Source: an uncultured Paenibacillaceae bacterium
Lineage (GTDB): Bacteria; Bacillota; Bacilli; Aneurinibacillales; Aneurinibacillaceae
Reading direction: 5' to 3'
Assembly: GCA_946478845.1 (NCBI GenBank)
Contig: CAMLDI010000003.1
Coordinates: forward strand, 124,001-188,000
Length of the DNA: 64,000 nucleotides
Positions 26,791 to 36,068 of this stretch are shown here, in pieces; the first letter of the stretch is position 1, and each line of letters starts with the position of its first letter. Under the pieces are notes generated by a model. It did no database searches, was not told the origin of the DNA, and saw only the letters and a list, made by a program, of their open reading frames with translations. Position numbers and translations under genes: made by a program.

Positions 26791-28018
26791 ATTTTCTAAA
26801 CTGATTTAATTTTAGTTCCAGATATATAGTGGTTCGATGTAGAGGATCCCCTAAATCCATTTTTCCTACTTCTTCTATTTTTTTCAAACGATAATGCAAT
26901 GTATTAGTATGAATATGAAGGATTTCTGAAGTCTGATTCACCTTTCCCCCATGATCGAGAAAAACAGTTAAAGTATCAAGCAAATTGCCATGATTCTCCT
27001 GATCATATCGGGCAAGCCGTTGTAACTGGACATTGATGTATCCCTCTTCTTCATTGAACTCTTTTAATAAGGGAAAGTAGCGAAAAAAACCTAATTCTTG
27101 ATAACCATAGAGGTGGTCAATCTCTCCTGGGATTAATTTTTTAATTTCAATTACTTTTATAGATTGTCGGTAACTGCGGGGAATGTCAGTTATCCGATTT
27201 ACCACAGAACCAAAACCCCCGTTTTTCAACGCAATTCCTTTTCCAACAGAAAAACGGCTGCTTAACCACATCAGGAAATTCCCTGCTTCTTCTTCTAGAC
27301 CCTCCATTTTCTTAGAGCCCCCCAGAATAATGCATTGTTTCTCATCATAAACCCAGAGAGGCAGAGAAGAAAAAGGAGTAGTTTCTTTTAAATGATCAAG
27401 TAAATAATCTAACTCCTTTTGGATAGAAACCCACTGATGCTCTCCACACTGTATTTCCCCTACAACAACAATCATATATGGGGGAAAATGAATGGATAAG
27501 TTGGCAGCCTCTTGTTCAATTTCTTCTAAAGTACTCTTTCCCGAGAGAATCTGCCAAAACATTGCTTTTTTCTGTTCCTCTTTTTTTACATATCGATCCC
27601 GTTTTTGCAGAAGACGGGGCATAGCAAGGCGTGCTGCCAGACGGAGAAAATGATAATCCTGTTCAATTAGTGGCCGTCCTGTTTCTTGCACCCAGATGTA
27701 ACCTAACACTTCTGTCCCTTTGCGAATAGAAATGGCAATCCGATTCCCCAAACCTAACTCTTTAATTGAGGAAATTCGTACAGGCTGGTCACTATGCATC
27801 AAGGATTGAATGACTCCTTCTTTCCAGAAACGAGCCAAAACGGTTTCCGGCACTTTCCTTTTCATAATGGTTTCAATGCGTACTGGATCAGGATTTTCTC
27901 CATGAATGCTGTATGCTACCACCTGGTGATGCTGATCCTCTATGGTAATCGGATTTCCTAAGCGTTCAGCAATAATGTCTGCCAATTCCATTAAATCAGT
28001 AAACTGAATAGGATCCAT
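26789..28018 (-). CDS. adeR: PucR-family regulator, likely AdeR-type activator of ald
   Basis: 409 residues. The middle carries a variable sensor region and the C terminus the PucR HTH_30 helix-turn-helix (TSEILHIHTNTLHYRLKKIEEVGKMDLGDP, about 370-400). The N terminus is GAF-like (MELADIIAERLGNPITIEDQHHQVVAYS). It lies directly upstream of ald in the same direction, but a strong terminator between them implies separate transcripts. In Bacillus subtilis AdeR, a PucR-type activator coded near ald, turns it on in response to alanine; the analogy rests on family and position. ATG at 28018 follows a GGGCGGG-like site. Confidence 0.75.
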   Translation of the reverse strand: MDPIQFTDLMELADIIAERLGNPITIEDQHHQVVAYSIHGENPDPVRIETIMKRKVPETVLARFWKEGVIQSLMHSDQPVRISSIKELGLGNRIAISIRKGTEVLGYIWVQETGRPLIEQDYHFLRLAARLAMPRLLQKRDRYVKKEEQKKAMFWQILSGKSTLEEIEQEAANLSIHFPPYMIVVVGEIQCGEHQWVSIQKELDYLLDHLKETTPFSSLPLWVYDEKQCIILGGSKKMEGLEEEAGNFLMWLSSRFSVGKGIALKNGGFGSVVNRITDIPRSYRQSIKVIEIKKLIPGEIDHLYGYQELGFFRYFPLLKEFNEEEGYINVQLQRLARYDQENHGNLLDTLTVFLDHGGKVNQTSEILHIHTNTLHYRLKKIEEVGKMDLGDPLHRTTIYLELKLNQFRK

Positions 28019-28039
28019 AACATCACCCGCCCTTTTCTA

Positions 28040-29872
28040 TTATATTTTTAGCTCTCCCAAACTAGCCCCTTTAACAAAGAACCGTTGAATATTATTCTCC
28101 ACCTTAGGATCCAACACCAATGGGGGTGCATGATGAGGTTTGATGCGAGCATCAATGATTAAATTATCACAAGCCCAATGTTTGTTTTCATAATAGCTAT
28201 TCACCCCATAAATATCATGGGAAGGATTGCTCCGGGTAAAGGTTACCCAAAGAAAATTATTGATGGTTTCACTTAAAAATGAACTGTCATCACATACAAT
28301 AATCATAGGACAGGTTGGAAGCTGGCCCCTGCTTTTCATTGCCTCACTTAACTCCTGCATTTCCTGTTGGGCCTTCTCGTAATTTGTAAATTTCCCAACT
28401 TGAATAGCCACAATGCCTGGCATAACCAAGCGTGGATTATCAAACCCCCGTAATTCCCGTAACTGCTTAGGAACCTCTTTGCATAGTTCCCTTTTTGTCT
28501 CTCCATAGGCTGCAAAAACAACTTTGCTGCCTCGATTTAAACCAGTACCTGAATAATCAAGGGTATCAATGGTTGTATTCGTATAAAAATGAATATCTCG
28601 CTTTAGGTCCAACCGTTCCAGGATATAGGTTAAAAAGTCAGGGATATCATGGGAGTTTAGTGGCCTATTTTCTTCTGCCGTAATAAATAAATACTTCGCC
28701 AGGCTTAGTTGTCCTGTCCCAAGAATACGGTTAGCCAGGGTGAGTAACTCAGTGGGCTGTTTTTCTTGTTGGTAAGGGGTGTACCGTTCACTGCCTATGG
28801 CAAATAGAAGGGGATGTACCCCTGCAGCATCTACAGCATGGACTTCTTTTACTCCAGGAATTTCTTGTTTGATTCCGTCTCCTGTTATTTCATGGATGAG
28901 CTCACCAAATATGGTATCTTCCTGCGGGGGGCGCCCAACCACAGTAAAAGGCCAGATAGCATTAGGCTTGGCGAACACTTTATGGACTTTTATTACAGGA
29001 AAGGGATGGACAAGGCTGTAATACCCTAAATGATCCCCAAATGGGCCCTCGGGCTTCCCTTCCCCAGGATGGAGTTCACCTGTAATTACAAAATCAGCAT
29101 CATTGCTAATGCAATACCCATCAATATAGCTATAGCGGAAACGGCGTCCTCCAAGCAAACCGGCAAAAGTCATCTCGCTCAACCCTTCTGGCAAAGGCAT
29201 AACCGCAGACAATGTATGGGCAGGAGGACCACCGACGAAAATGCTTACTTTTAAAGGCTCCCCTTTTTTATTGGCTTTTTCCTGATGAACGCCAATCCCC
29301 CGGTGAATCTGATAATGCAAACCGATCTCATTGTTTAGTTCATACTCATTCCCATTAAGCTGTACCCGGTACATGCCAAGATTGGAATTCATAATCCCTG
29401 GCTTTTCCACATCCTCTGAATACACCTGGGGCAAAGTGATAAATGCTCCCCCATCCATGGGCCAGGATTGAATCAAGGGAAGGTCGGATATTTTAATTTC
29501 CCGGGCAGAAACTGGTACGTTGTTGGATTTTTTTAAAGGCAGGGCCTTCCCTGCAGCCAATCCGGTTTTGATATATTTAAGAGGATTTTTGAATGCCTTC
29601 ATAGGCTCTGAGCGAAGGGCAATAACCTTCTTCACCTCATCTAACGTATCCCGAAAGATAAATTCACTTCGCTCTAATGTGCCAAAAAGGTTTGAAACAG
29701 CCCGAAATTTACTCCCTTTTACATTTTCAAATAATAAAGCAGGTCCGCCAGCCTCATACACTTTCAAGTGGATGGCTGCCATTTCAAGATAGGGGTCTAC
29801 TTCTTCCCGAATACGGACCAAATGGCCATTCTTTTCTAAATCAATGATGCATTCTTCTAAATTGCGATACAT
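28040..29872 (-). CDS. UbiD-family decarboxylase (long form)
   Basis: 610 residues, a large UbiD-fold protein. UbiD enzymes use prenylated FMN and Mn2+/K+ to remove carboxyl groups from aromatic or alpha,beta-unsaturated acids. Family landmarks are AGGPALLFENVKGS (about 40-53), the loop GPFGDHLGYYSLVHPFPVIKV (about 273-293) and PPQEDTIFGELIHEITGD. The length and the C-terminal PHHAPPLVLDPKV resemble decarboxylases near menaquinone-type genes, but no UbiX or quinone pathway gene is next to it. It begins 21 bases upstream of the regulator gene in the same direction. Substrate unknown. Confidence 0.88.
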   Translation of the reverse strand: MYRNLEECIIDLEKNGHLVRIREEVDPYLEMAAIHLKVYEAGGPALLFENVKGSKFRAVSNLFGTLERSEFIFRDTLDEVKKVIALRSEPMKAFKNPLKYIKTGLAAGKALPLKKSNNVPVSAREIKISDLPLIQSWPMDGGAFITLPQVYSEDVEKPGIMNSNLGMYRVQLNGNEYELNNEIGLHYQIHRGIGVHQEKANKKGEPLKVSIFVGGPPAHTLSAVMPLPEGLSEMTFAGLLGGRRFRYSYIDGYCISNDADFVITGELHPGEGKPEGPFGDHLGYYSLVHPFPVIKVHKVFAKPNAIWPFTVVGRPPQEDTIFGELIHEITGDGIKQEIPGVKEVHAVDAAGVHPLLFAIGSERYTPYQQEKQPTELLTLANRILGTGQLSLAKYLFITAEENRPLNSHDIPDFLTYILERLDLKRDIHFYTNTTIDTLDYSGTGLNRGSKVVFAAYGETKRELCKEVPKQLRELRGFDNPRLVMPGIVAIQVGKFTNYEKAQQEMQELSEAMKSRGQLPTCPMIIVCDDSSFLSETINNFLWVTFTRSNPSHDIYGVNSYYENKHWACDNLIIDARIKPHHAPPLVLDPKVENNIQRFFVKGASLGELKI

Positions 29873-29952
29873 GAATATCGTTACTCCAATCTATAGATAA
29901 ATCTGAGGCAATATACTACTATTTTACCTCTATCTTAACATGGCAAAAACAT

Positions 29953-29994
29953 AAAAAAGATGCTTTTCAATCAAATTGATTGAAAAAGCATCTT
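29953..29994 (-). terminator. Terminator after the di-heme peroxidase gene
   Basis: Near-perfect stem (29958-29973 with 29979-29994) followed by six Ts on the minus strand, fifteen bases after the stop at 30010. It ends the respiratory gene cluster. Confidence 0.9.
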
Positions 29995-30009
29995 CATCTT
30001 ATTTATCGT

Positions 30010-31032
30010 TTATTTATCAGTACTTAAGGATTCCAAAAAAGCAACCAGCGCTTTTTCTTCTTTCTCAGTAAGATTTAAGGGTTTTATTAAATTACTCTGG
30101 TTTGCTGTCTTATCTCCACCCTTATCATAAAAGGCCACGACCTCACCAAGAGTCTTGAATGTTCCGTTATGCATAAATGGCCCTGTATACATTAACCCCC
30201 GCAATTGAGGTGTACGGAATTTGCCACGGTCTTCTTCTTTTTTCGTAACATTATAACGTCCCGGATCATCACTAGAAATGCCAATATTATAAAATTGATT
30301 GTCACTTAATGCTTGTCCACTATGGCAGGTCATACAATTTGCCTTTCCCGCAAATAAAACCATTCCCTGTTTAGCCTCTTCTGAAATAGCTTTATCATTG
30401 CCTGCAAGATAATCATCAAAAGGGGTCTTGTCCAATACGATGGTCCGTTCATAAGCAGCAATTGCTTTTGCCAGATTATCCTTTGTAATCTCCCCATTAA
30501 ATACTTTCTTGAATTCATTTTGATAATCAGGAATCCCCTTTAATTTCTTTATTAAAGCTTCCAGGTTTTGATCCATTTCTACTGGGTTTTGAATAGGGCC
30601 TAGGGCCTGTTCTTCCAGGGTCTTGGCCCTACCATCCCAGAAGAAAGAAGTATAGTAACCAGCATTAAGTACAGAAAGTGAGTTCCTTGTTCCTACCTTT
30701 CCTTCAATCCCTGTTGAAACAGGTGTACCATTACTAAAGCCAAGTTGGGGATTGTGGCAGGTCATACAACTAACTGTATTATTTCCAGACAAACGTGGAT
30801 CTTCAAACAGCTTTTCACCAAGGGCAACTTTTTCCTTAGTCATTGGATTATTCTTAGGAATTGGTACAGCATCCAAAGATTGAAACTTTTTCTTTGCCTC
30901 AGAAACAACATCACTTTTTACATTTGTAGAAGTATTCGTTGAATCAGTACATCCAACTAAAAAAAACAAACTTGCTACTCCCCCTGCGATAGCAAGCAAA
31001 ATCCTTTTCTTCGGCCAATTTATATCATTCAT
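30010..31032 (-). CDS. Lipoprotein di-heme cytochrome c peroxidase (MauG/CcpA type)
   Basis: 340 residues. The signal ends in LFFLVGC (Cys28), so it is a lipoprotein outside the membrane. Two c-type heme sites, CMTCH at 89-93 and CMTCH at 233-237, with AMGLM-like axial-ligand regions expected in between, and the FWDGRAKTLEEQALGPIQNPVEM segment (131-152) typical of bacterial cytochrome c peroxidases. It reduces H2O2 with electrons from cytochrome c. It is the last gene of the oxidase group, after SCO with a 145-base gap. Cytochrome c maturation elsewhere is required. MauG-like oxidases are the alternative within the same fold. Confidence 0.93.
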   Translation of the reverse strand: MNDINWPKKRILLAIAGGVASLFFLVGCTDSTNTSTNVKSDVVSEAKKKFQSLDAVPIPKNNPMTKEKVALGEKLFEDPRLSGNNTVSCMTCHNPQLGFSNGTPVSTGIEGKVGTRNSLSVLNAGYYTSFFWDGRAKTLEEQALGPIQNPVEMDQNLEALIKKLKGIPDYQNEFKKVFNGEITKDNLAKAIAAYERTIVLDKTPFDDYLAGNDKAISEEAKQGMVLFAGKANCMTCHSGQALSDNQFYNIGISSDDPGRYNVTKKEEDRGKFRTPQLRGLMYTGPFMHNGTFKTLGEVVAFYDKGGDKTANQSNLIKPLNLTEKEEKALVAFLESLSTDK

Positions 31033-31177
31033 TTTTACACGCCTCCCCTTCTATGTAATAAAATGGTTAAATCAATATTAACATTATTTTCCTCATGTAT
31101 AAATAAATTTTCTAAATTTTAAGAAATAAATATACATAAAAAAAACTATCGAAAATTATCGATAGCTTTTTGAAAAC

Positions 31178-31789
31178 CTATAATTCTTTTTGTAAATTAG
31201 CAATATCTTTTAAGATTTGTTCATTATCCATGTCACTGCCCATTTTGTAAACACTGCGAATATTATTATTCCCATCTAATAGGAATAGTTTATTAGAGTG
31301 CAAATAAAGTCCATCCTGCCCTTTTTCCGCTACGATTTTAAATCCCTTTACAGCTTTGTTGATTTCGTCCTTTTCCCCCCGCAGGAAGAGCCATCCTTCC
31401 CGCTTAAACTTTCCCGCAGCAATATAATGTTTTAAAAGATCGGCAGTATCTTTTTCACTATCAAAGGAAATTGAAATAAAATTTGTATTTTTTTGCAATC
31501 CTCGTTCAGCCAGCTTTTTATCCAAACTTGCTAAGTTGTAATTGGTGGTTTGGCATATATCAGGGCAACTCGTGTAAAAAAATGAAACTAATCTAATTTT
31601 GCCATCTGTATCATGTAGAGTTACAGTTTTGCCGTTTACATCGCTAAGGCGGAAATCAGGGGCACGGTCAATCACCGGGAGACGAGTTAATCCCCACCAT
31701 AGTTGATAACCAAGAATGCCCACAAACAATCCCAATAACACAATTGCAACTACATAAAAACTGTAACGTTTTACCACCGCTACTTTCAA
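31178..31789 (-). CDS. SCO1/SenC/PrrC-type copper chaperone
   Basis: 203 residues. One N-terminal membrane helix (about 12-31) leaves a thioredoxin-fold domain outside. The copper-binding motif is FYTSCPDICQ (Cys75 and Cys79), with the third ligand His164 in LYLHSNKLFLLDG. The family delivers copper to the CuA site of subunit II. TTG at 31789 has GGAGTG 7 bases before it. It follows the 32-residue protein and precedes the peroxidase. Typical length for the family. Confidence 0.95.
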   Translation of the reverse strand: MKVAVVKRYSFYVVAIVLLGLFVGILGYQLWWGLTRLPVIDRAPDFRLSDVNGKTVTLHDTDGKIRLVSFFYTSCPDICQTTNYNLASLDKKLAERGLQKNTNFISISFDSEKDTADLLKHYIAAGKFKREGWLFLRGEKDEINKAVKGFKIVAEKGQDGLYLHSNKLFLLDGNNNIRSVYKMGSDMDNEQILKDIANLQKEL

Positions 31790-31801
31790 CCTATTTCACT
31801 C

Positions 31802-31900
31802 CTATTCTTCCCGCGTCGAGAGTTTAGACAGAATCATGAATATAAAGAAGAGAATAAAGGGAAAAAGGAGAAAACCCGTCGCATACAAAATTAAACCCAT
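31802..31900 (-). CDS. 32-residue membrane protein in the oxidase operon
   Basis: Frame MGLILYATGFLLFPFILFFIF... with one hydrophobic helix (residues 3-23) and a charged end (SKLSTREE). The ATG at 31900 follows AAAAGGAGTGAAAAAA, a strong ribosome binding site at normal spacing, which is why I accept such a short gene. It lies between the subunit-III-like gene and SCO, 18 and 12 bases from them. Heme-copper oxidases often have very small subunits (CcoQ/subunit IV type), and this is a candidate. Confidence 0.7.
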   Translation of the reverse strand: MGLILYATGFLLFPFILFFIFMILSKLSTREE

Positions 31901-31918
31901 TTTTTTCACTCCTTTTTT

Positions 31919-32533
31919 TTAAGTTAGTTTCATGCCACACCATTCCAAAAACTGTCCAATTTGTATCAAATCACATTGAATAAACACGACAATCCCCATG
32001 ATCATGGTATAAACCCAAACACTCAAAGCACCAGGAATAAAACGGTTAAGGGCTTGTATTTTTTTCGGTCTCATATAAAAGAATCCAATAACAAAAAGAA
32101 TCAAGGAAATCAGATCAAGGATGAACATAAAGATTTCAACCATGCCATAGGCAGTCCATGCTGCAGAACTGATTCCATAATACTGGTTAATAATCCAACC
32201 TGTTAAAATCATATCCCCTAGAAAAGCCATGCCCATTAAAACATACAGAGATATGAAAAGAGAACTTTTCTTCTTTTTATACCCAATCCCGGCGCTAATC
32301 GATAATATCCCTGCCAATAAGGTAAATAGGAAGTTAAGATACACAATATTTTGTACTTCTGCAGGCAAATTGACAGAAAAAATTTCTGGCGACCACCCGC
32401 GCAAATAAACGTTTGAAGCAATAAATGTAGCAAAAAGGAACGTGAAAGAAATCAGGCCTAACCAGGTACCTAATTGGCCGATATCCTTTATTCCCTTTCC
32501 TGGTACCATTGGATCATGAGAATGTGCTGACAT
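31919..32533 (-). CDS. Atypical subunit-III-like membrane protein of the oxidase
   Basis: 204 residues with about five or six membrane helices. Position and length are those of oxidase subunit III (CtaE), and it starts MSAHSHDPMVPGKGIKDIGQLGTWLGL. The usual family features, such as the WHFVDVVW end and the Glu-containing third helix, are absent, while helices near the C terminus end with IQCDLIQIGQFLEWCG. It may be a divergent subunit III or a lineage-specific oxidase subunit. ATG at 32533 follows GGAGGGGG. It is placed between ctaB and the 32-residue gene in one transcript. Confidence 0.6.
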   Translation of the reverse strand: MSAHSHDPMVPGKGIKDIGQLGTWLGLISFTFLFATFIASNVYLRGWSPEIFSVNLPAEVQNIVYLNFLFTLLAGILSISAGIGYKKKKSSLFISLYVLMGMAFLGDMILTGWIINQYYGISSAAWTAYGMVEIFMFILDLISLILFVIGFFYMRPKKIQALNRFIPGALSVWVYTMIMGIVVFIQCDLIQIGQFLEWCGMKLT

Positions 32534-32559
32534 TCCATTTTCCCCCTCCCAATCTTTCT

Positions 32560-33519
32560 TTAAACCCGATCAATAAAAATCAGAAGACTAAACAGGTTGA
32601 GATAAATCAAGGAGTATACAAAGGAAACCCGCGAAAACTTTATGGTATCTTTCATAAAAAGGCCTGCAGTATTTAAGGTAATCCAAATCAATCCTAAAAT
32701 CGCCATGCCAATAAAATAAACCATTCCTACGGCATGAATGCCGTAGAGAAGAAAAGTCGTTGGCACAAGAATGGCAGTATACCGTAGAATATGCCATTTT
32801 GTTACCTCATAGCCCCGGACAGCAGGAAGCATTTTAAAACCAGCAGTCTTATAATCCTCCGCTCTCCGCATTGCCAGGGCAAGAAAATGAGGAGGTTGCC
32901 AGAGGAAAAGAATGAGAAAAATAATCCAGGCTTTCATATCCATTGTCCCCGATATTGCTGTATATCCCATAATTGGCGGCATTGCTCCTGAGATTCCACC
33001 AATCAAGGTATTTAAGGTGGATGTTCTCTTTAACCAATAGGTATAAACGATGACATAGAAGAAAAGCCCTAACAATCCCAGCAGTGCTGTCAATAAATTA
33101 ATGCTTCCCAAAATAACCGTACCAGCAATGCCAAAATAAAAACCAATACGCAACACAGAATTAGGATCTAACCTGCCGGAAGGCAACGCCCTTTCCTTCG
33201 TCCTTTCCATCAGGCTATCTAAATCCCGATCAATATAGTTGTTTAAACAGGTACCTGACATAATAACAAAAGCAGATCCCAGCATTGTTAAAAGTACGAT
33301 TTTCATATCAAGGGGCCCTGATGCAGCTAACCAACAACCCGCAAAAACCATAAGAAGGTTGGCAATAGTAATCCCAATTTTGGTGACGGAGATATAGTCT
33401 CGCCAATCTCCATGGGGTTTCGCCTCAGATAGAGGACCTGGTTCCATTACACGGCTTGAAATAGGGTCTACAGTAGCTGAAGATTCTAATGGGGACGTTT
33501 CCGTCATAGAAGTATCCAT
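32560..33519 (-). CDS. ctaB: Protoheme IX farnesyltransferase (heme O synthase)
   Basis: 319 residues with about nine membrane helices. It attaches farnesyl to heme b to make heme O. The UbiA-type motif NYIDRDLDSLMERTKERALP (about 112-131) contains the Asp residues that bind Mg-diphosphate; a second DYKTAGFKMLP motif lies near 228. An N-terminal soluble tail of about 35 residues is somewhat long. It lies between ctaA and the subunit-III-like gene, 22 and 26 bases apart. With ctaA it supplies heme A for COX1. Confidence 0.96.
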   Translation of the reverse strand: MDTSMTETSPLESSATVDPISSRVMEPGPLSEAKPHGDWRDYISVTKIGITIANLLMVFAGCWLAASGPLDMKIVLLTMLGSAFVIMSGTCLNNYIDRDLDSLMERTKERALPSGRLDPNSVLRIGFYFGIAGTVILGSINLLTALLGLLGLFFYVIVYTYWLKRTSTLNTLIGGISGAMPPIMGYTAISGTMDMKAWIIFLILFLWQPPHFLALAMRRAEDYKTAGFKMLPAVRGYEVTKWHILRYTAILVPTTFLLYGIHAVGMVYFIGMAILGLIWITLNTAGLFMKDTIKFSRVSFVYSLIYLNLFSLLIFIDRV

Positions 33520-33541
33520 CTAATTTCCTCCTTTAATAGAG

Positions 33542-34417
33542 CTAGTTCTTCGAATAAGATTCCATCCAGGCCTGGACTGTAATCCATATACATACTACAA
33601 ACATAAGTGAAGCCAACGACATATGAAGTATGGTTGCATAGATTGCCAGGTCACTATAAACTGTCAAAAAACCCACTGCCAATTGGGAACCTAGTAATAC
33701 AGCCAATATCCATTGTTCTTGCTGAAAAACTCCTTTACTCCTAGCAAGAAATATCATCCGCAAGAGAATGGCCACTACCCCGTAGGTTACAATCAAATGG
33801 ATATTCATCCACACTTTTGCTGCTGTGGGGGAAGGAATTAACACATTCAACAATCGATATTGTTCCTGGATTACAATTAAACCTGCACGGCTATGCTCCA
33901 CAAAAGCTCCCAGTGCCAATTGCAGAAAAACAATGAGAACCCCTGTCAATGCCGGTTTATATAGAGTTGCTTTTAAGGGAAATCCCAAACCACCTTTCTG
34001 CTGGTAAAAAGTAAGTGCTGTAATAAAGACATAGATGCCAAATAAAAGATTAGCAATCCCTACATCAATTGCTGTAAAACCAGGGGGTAACTTTAAGATC
34101 ACGTTAATAGCTCCAAATCCTGCAACAGCAATTAACAAAACAATTGAAAAGAAGGTGAGCCTGGCTGCTAAAGGAAAATGTTTTCTTTTACGCCAGGCCA
34201 CAATCACATTCCACAAAATCATTAAAGATACTAACAATGAAAGCAAACGATGGAAGTATTCAATAATTACTTTACCCTCAAGAGGAGGAATCAACTTCCC
34301 GTGGCAAAGAGGCCAATCAGGACAAGCCAGACCCGCTTTGAGTCCAACAACAAGACTTCCTGCAATAAGTAATAGAAATATTGCAACAGATGTTGCTAGA
34401 GGTAAGCGATATCCCAT
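33542..34417 (-). CDS. ctaA: Heme A synthase CtaA
   Basis: 291 residues with eight membrane helices. It oxidises heme O to heme A. Conserved residues are visible in GLACPDWPLCHGKLIPP (about 28-44, with the Cys pair CPDWPLC), the EYFHRLLSL histidine (about 54-62) and two further His in the second half (EHSRAG and LHMSLASLM). It begins nine bases after the COX1 stop, typical of a tight operon. ATG at 34417 follows GAGGAATCAAA. Position directly downstream of COX1 and before ctaB shows that the operon carries its own heme A pathway. Confidence 0.95.
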   Translation of the reverse strand: MGYRLPLATSVAIFLLLIAGSLVVGLKAGLACPDWPLCHGKLIPPLEGKVIIEYFHRLLSLLVSLMILWNVIVAWRKRKHFPLAARLTFFSIVLLIAVAGFGAINVILKLPPGFTAIDVGIANLLFGIYVFITALTFYQQKGGLGFPLKATLYKPALTGVLIVFLQLALGAFVEHSRAGLIVIQEQYRLLNVLIPSPTAAKVWMNIHLIVTYGVVAILLRMIFLARSKGVFQQEQWILAVLLGSQLAVGFLTVYSDLAIYATILHMSLASLMFVVCIWITVQAWMESYSKN

Positions 34418-34426
34418 TTTGATTCC

Positions 34427-36055
34427 TCATCCAGCCCCAAAGTTTTCTTCTTTGAATTGGCGGGGTGACTCTACACCAAAGTCATAAGGTGTGGACGTAA
34501 CCACAGGCGTCTCCCTGAAATTATGCTCTGGCGGAGGTGAAGAAACAGACCATTCCAGAGTTTGCGCTCCCCAGGGATTATCTGGCGCTTTCACCTTTGA
34601 CCGGAGAGAAATGATAATATTGGTTACCATTAGAATAGCCCCAAATCCCAGAATATATGAACCAATGGTTGCAACATCATTGGCAAACTGTAAATTTATT
34701 TCATATTGGAAAACTCGACGGGGCATTCCCATCACCCCAATATAAAACATAGGGAAGAAAGTCAGATTTGTACCAATAAAGGAAGTCCAGAAGGACCAAA
34801 GTCCTAATCTTTCTGAATACATCCGTCCTGTAATTTTAGGGAACCAATAGAATATGGCTGCAATTACCGCCATCATGCTTCCGCCAAATAAAACATAGTG
34901 GAAATGCCCTACTACGAAATAAGTATCATGGACATGGATATCTACAGGGACTGCTGCCAAAAAGAGTCCGGAAAGTCCACCAATCGTAAATAGACCTATA
35001 AAACCAAAGGTTGAATAGAGCATGGGGGTAGTAAATACATTGGAACCTCGCCACAGGGTCGCCAGCCAGTTAAACACTTTAATGGCCGATGGAACAGCAA
35101 TAATCATGGAAGTAATCATGAATGGAATCCCTGCTGATAAAGACATCCCCGCAGTAAACATATGGTGTGCCCAAACCAGGAACCCGAGAAACCCAATGGT
35201 TACAGAAGAATAGGCAATGGCACGGTACCCAAAAATAGGTTTTCGTGCGAATACCGGAATAATTTCAGAAACCAATCCCATGGCCGGCAAAATCATGACA
35301 TAAACGGCGGGATGGGAATAAAACCAGAATAAATGTTGATAAAGCATTGGATCTCCGCCTAGAGTGGCATTATAGAAAATGGTTCCTGCATGCCGATCAA
35401 GAAGAAGGGTGGTAACCGCCCCTGCCAGTGCAGGGGTACCAAACAATTGAATAAACGCCGTAACAAGTGATGCCCAAACATATAAAGGCAATCGATTAAA
35501 AGTCATTCCCGGTGCCCGTAAATTAAATACAGTTACAATAATATTGATGGAACCGAGAATGGAAGATAGACCCAGGATATGAACTGCAGCCACCCATAAA
35601 TCCAACCCTAAACCAGGTGTTTCAATACTGTAAGGTGGATAGGCAGTCCAGCCCATATCAGGAATTCCAAGAAAGAAACTGGATAAAATCACGACTCCGC
35701 CTAAAATAAAAATCCAGAATGCAAGAAGGTTCATACGAGGGAAGGCCATGTCCCTCGCCCCAATCATAATAGGAATAAGATAGTTGCCAAATGCAGCAGT
35801 AAGCATAGGAATCATAAAAAGAAAAATCATAATGCTTCCATGCAAGGTAAATAGCTGGTTAAAAGAATCTGGGCTGGGCAGGATTTCCGGGGTACCTGGT
35901 TTCCATAACACCGTTCGAATTAATAAAGCTGCTGCACCACCCAGGAAAAAGAAAATCAAGCAGGCAATCCCGTACATAATTCCAATCTTTTTATGGTCTA
36001 CTGTTAAAAGCCAGTCCCTAACAAAACCCCGGCGAACTGCGTGTTCCCCTGTCAA
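34427..36055 (-). CDS. ctaD: Cytochrome c oxidase subunit I, A2-type
   Basis: 542 residues with twelve or more membrane helices. Subunit I reduces O2 at heme a3-CuB and pumps protons. Ligands: His72 (LFTLHGSIMIFLF), His248 and Tyr252 in SHPAVYVMILPAMG, HH in WAHHMFTAG, and the heme histidines in HDTYFVVGHFHYVLFGG. The helix VI stretch FYSHPAVY is the YSHPXV signature of the A2 family, in which the D-channel Glu of A1 enzymes is replaced by a Tyr-Ser pair. TTG at 36055 has AGGAGGG 7 bases before it. The C terminus ends soon after helix XII with a Pro-rich tail. Confidence 0.96.
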   Translation of the reverse strand: MTGEHAVRRGFVRDWLLTVDHKKIGIMYGIACLIFFFLGGAAALLIRTVLWKPGTPEILPSPDSFNQLFTLHGSIMIFLFMIPMLTAAFGNYLIPIMIGARDMAFPRMNLLAFWIFILGGVVILSSFFLGIPDMGWTAYPPYSIETPGLGLDLWVAAVHILGLSSILGSINIIVTVFNLRAPGMTFNRLPLYVWASLVTAFIQLFGTPALAGAVTTLLLDRHAGTIFYNATLGGDPMLYQHLFWFYSHPAVYVMILPAMGLVSEIIPVFARKPIFGYRAIAYSSVTIGFLGFLVWAHHMFTAGMSLSAGIPFMITSMIIAVPSAIKVFNWLATLWRGSNVFTTPMLYSTFGFIGLFTIGGLSGLFLAAVPVDIHVHDTYFVVGHFHYVLFGGSMMAVIAAIFYWFPKITGRMYSERLGLWSFWTSFIGTNLTFFPMFYIGVMGMPRRVFQYEINLQFANDVATIGSYILGFGAILMVTNIIISLRSKVKAPDNPWGAQTLEWSVSSPPPEHNFRETPVVTSTPYDFGVESPRQFKEENFGAG

Positions 36056-36068
36056 TTCAATCCCTCCT

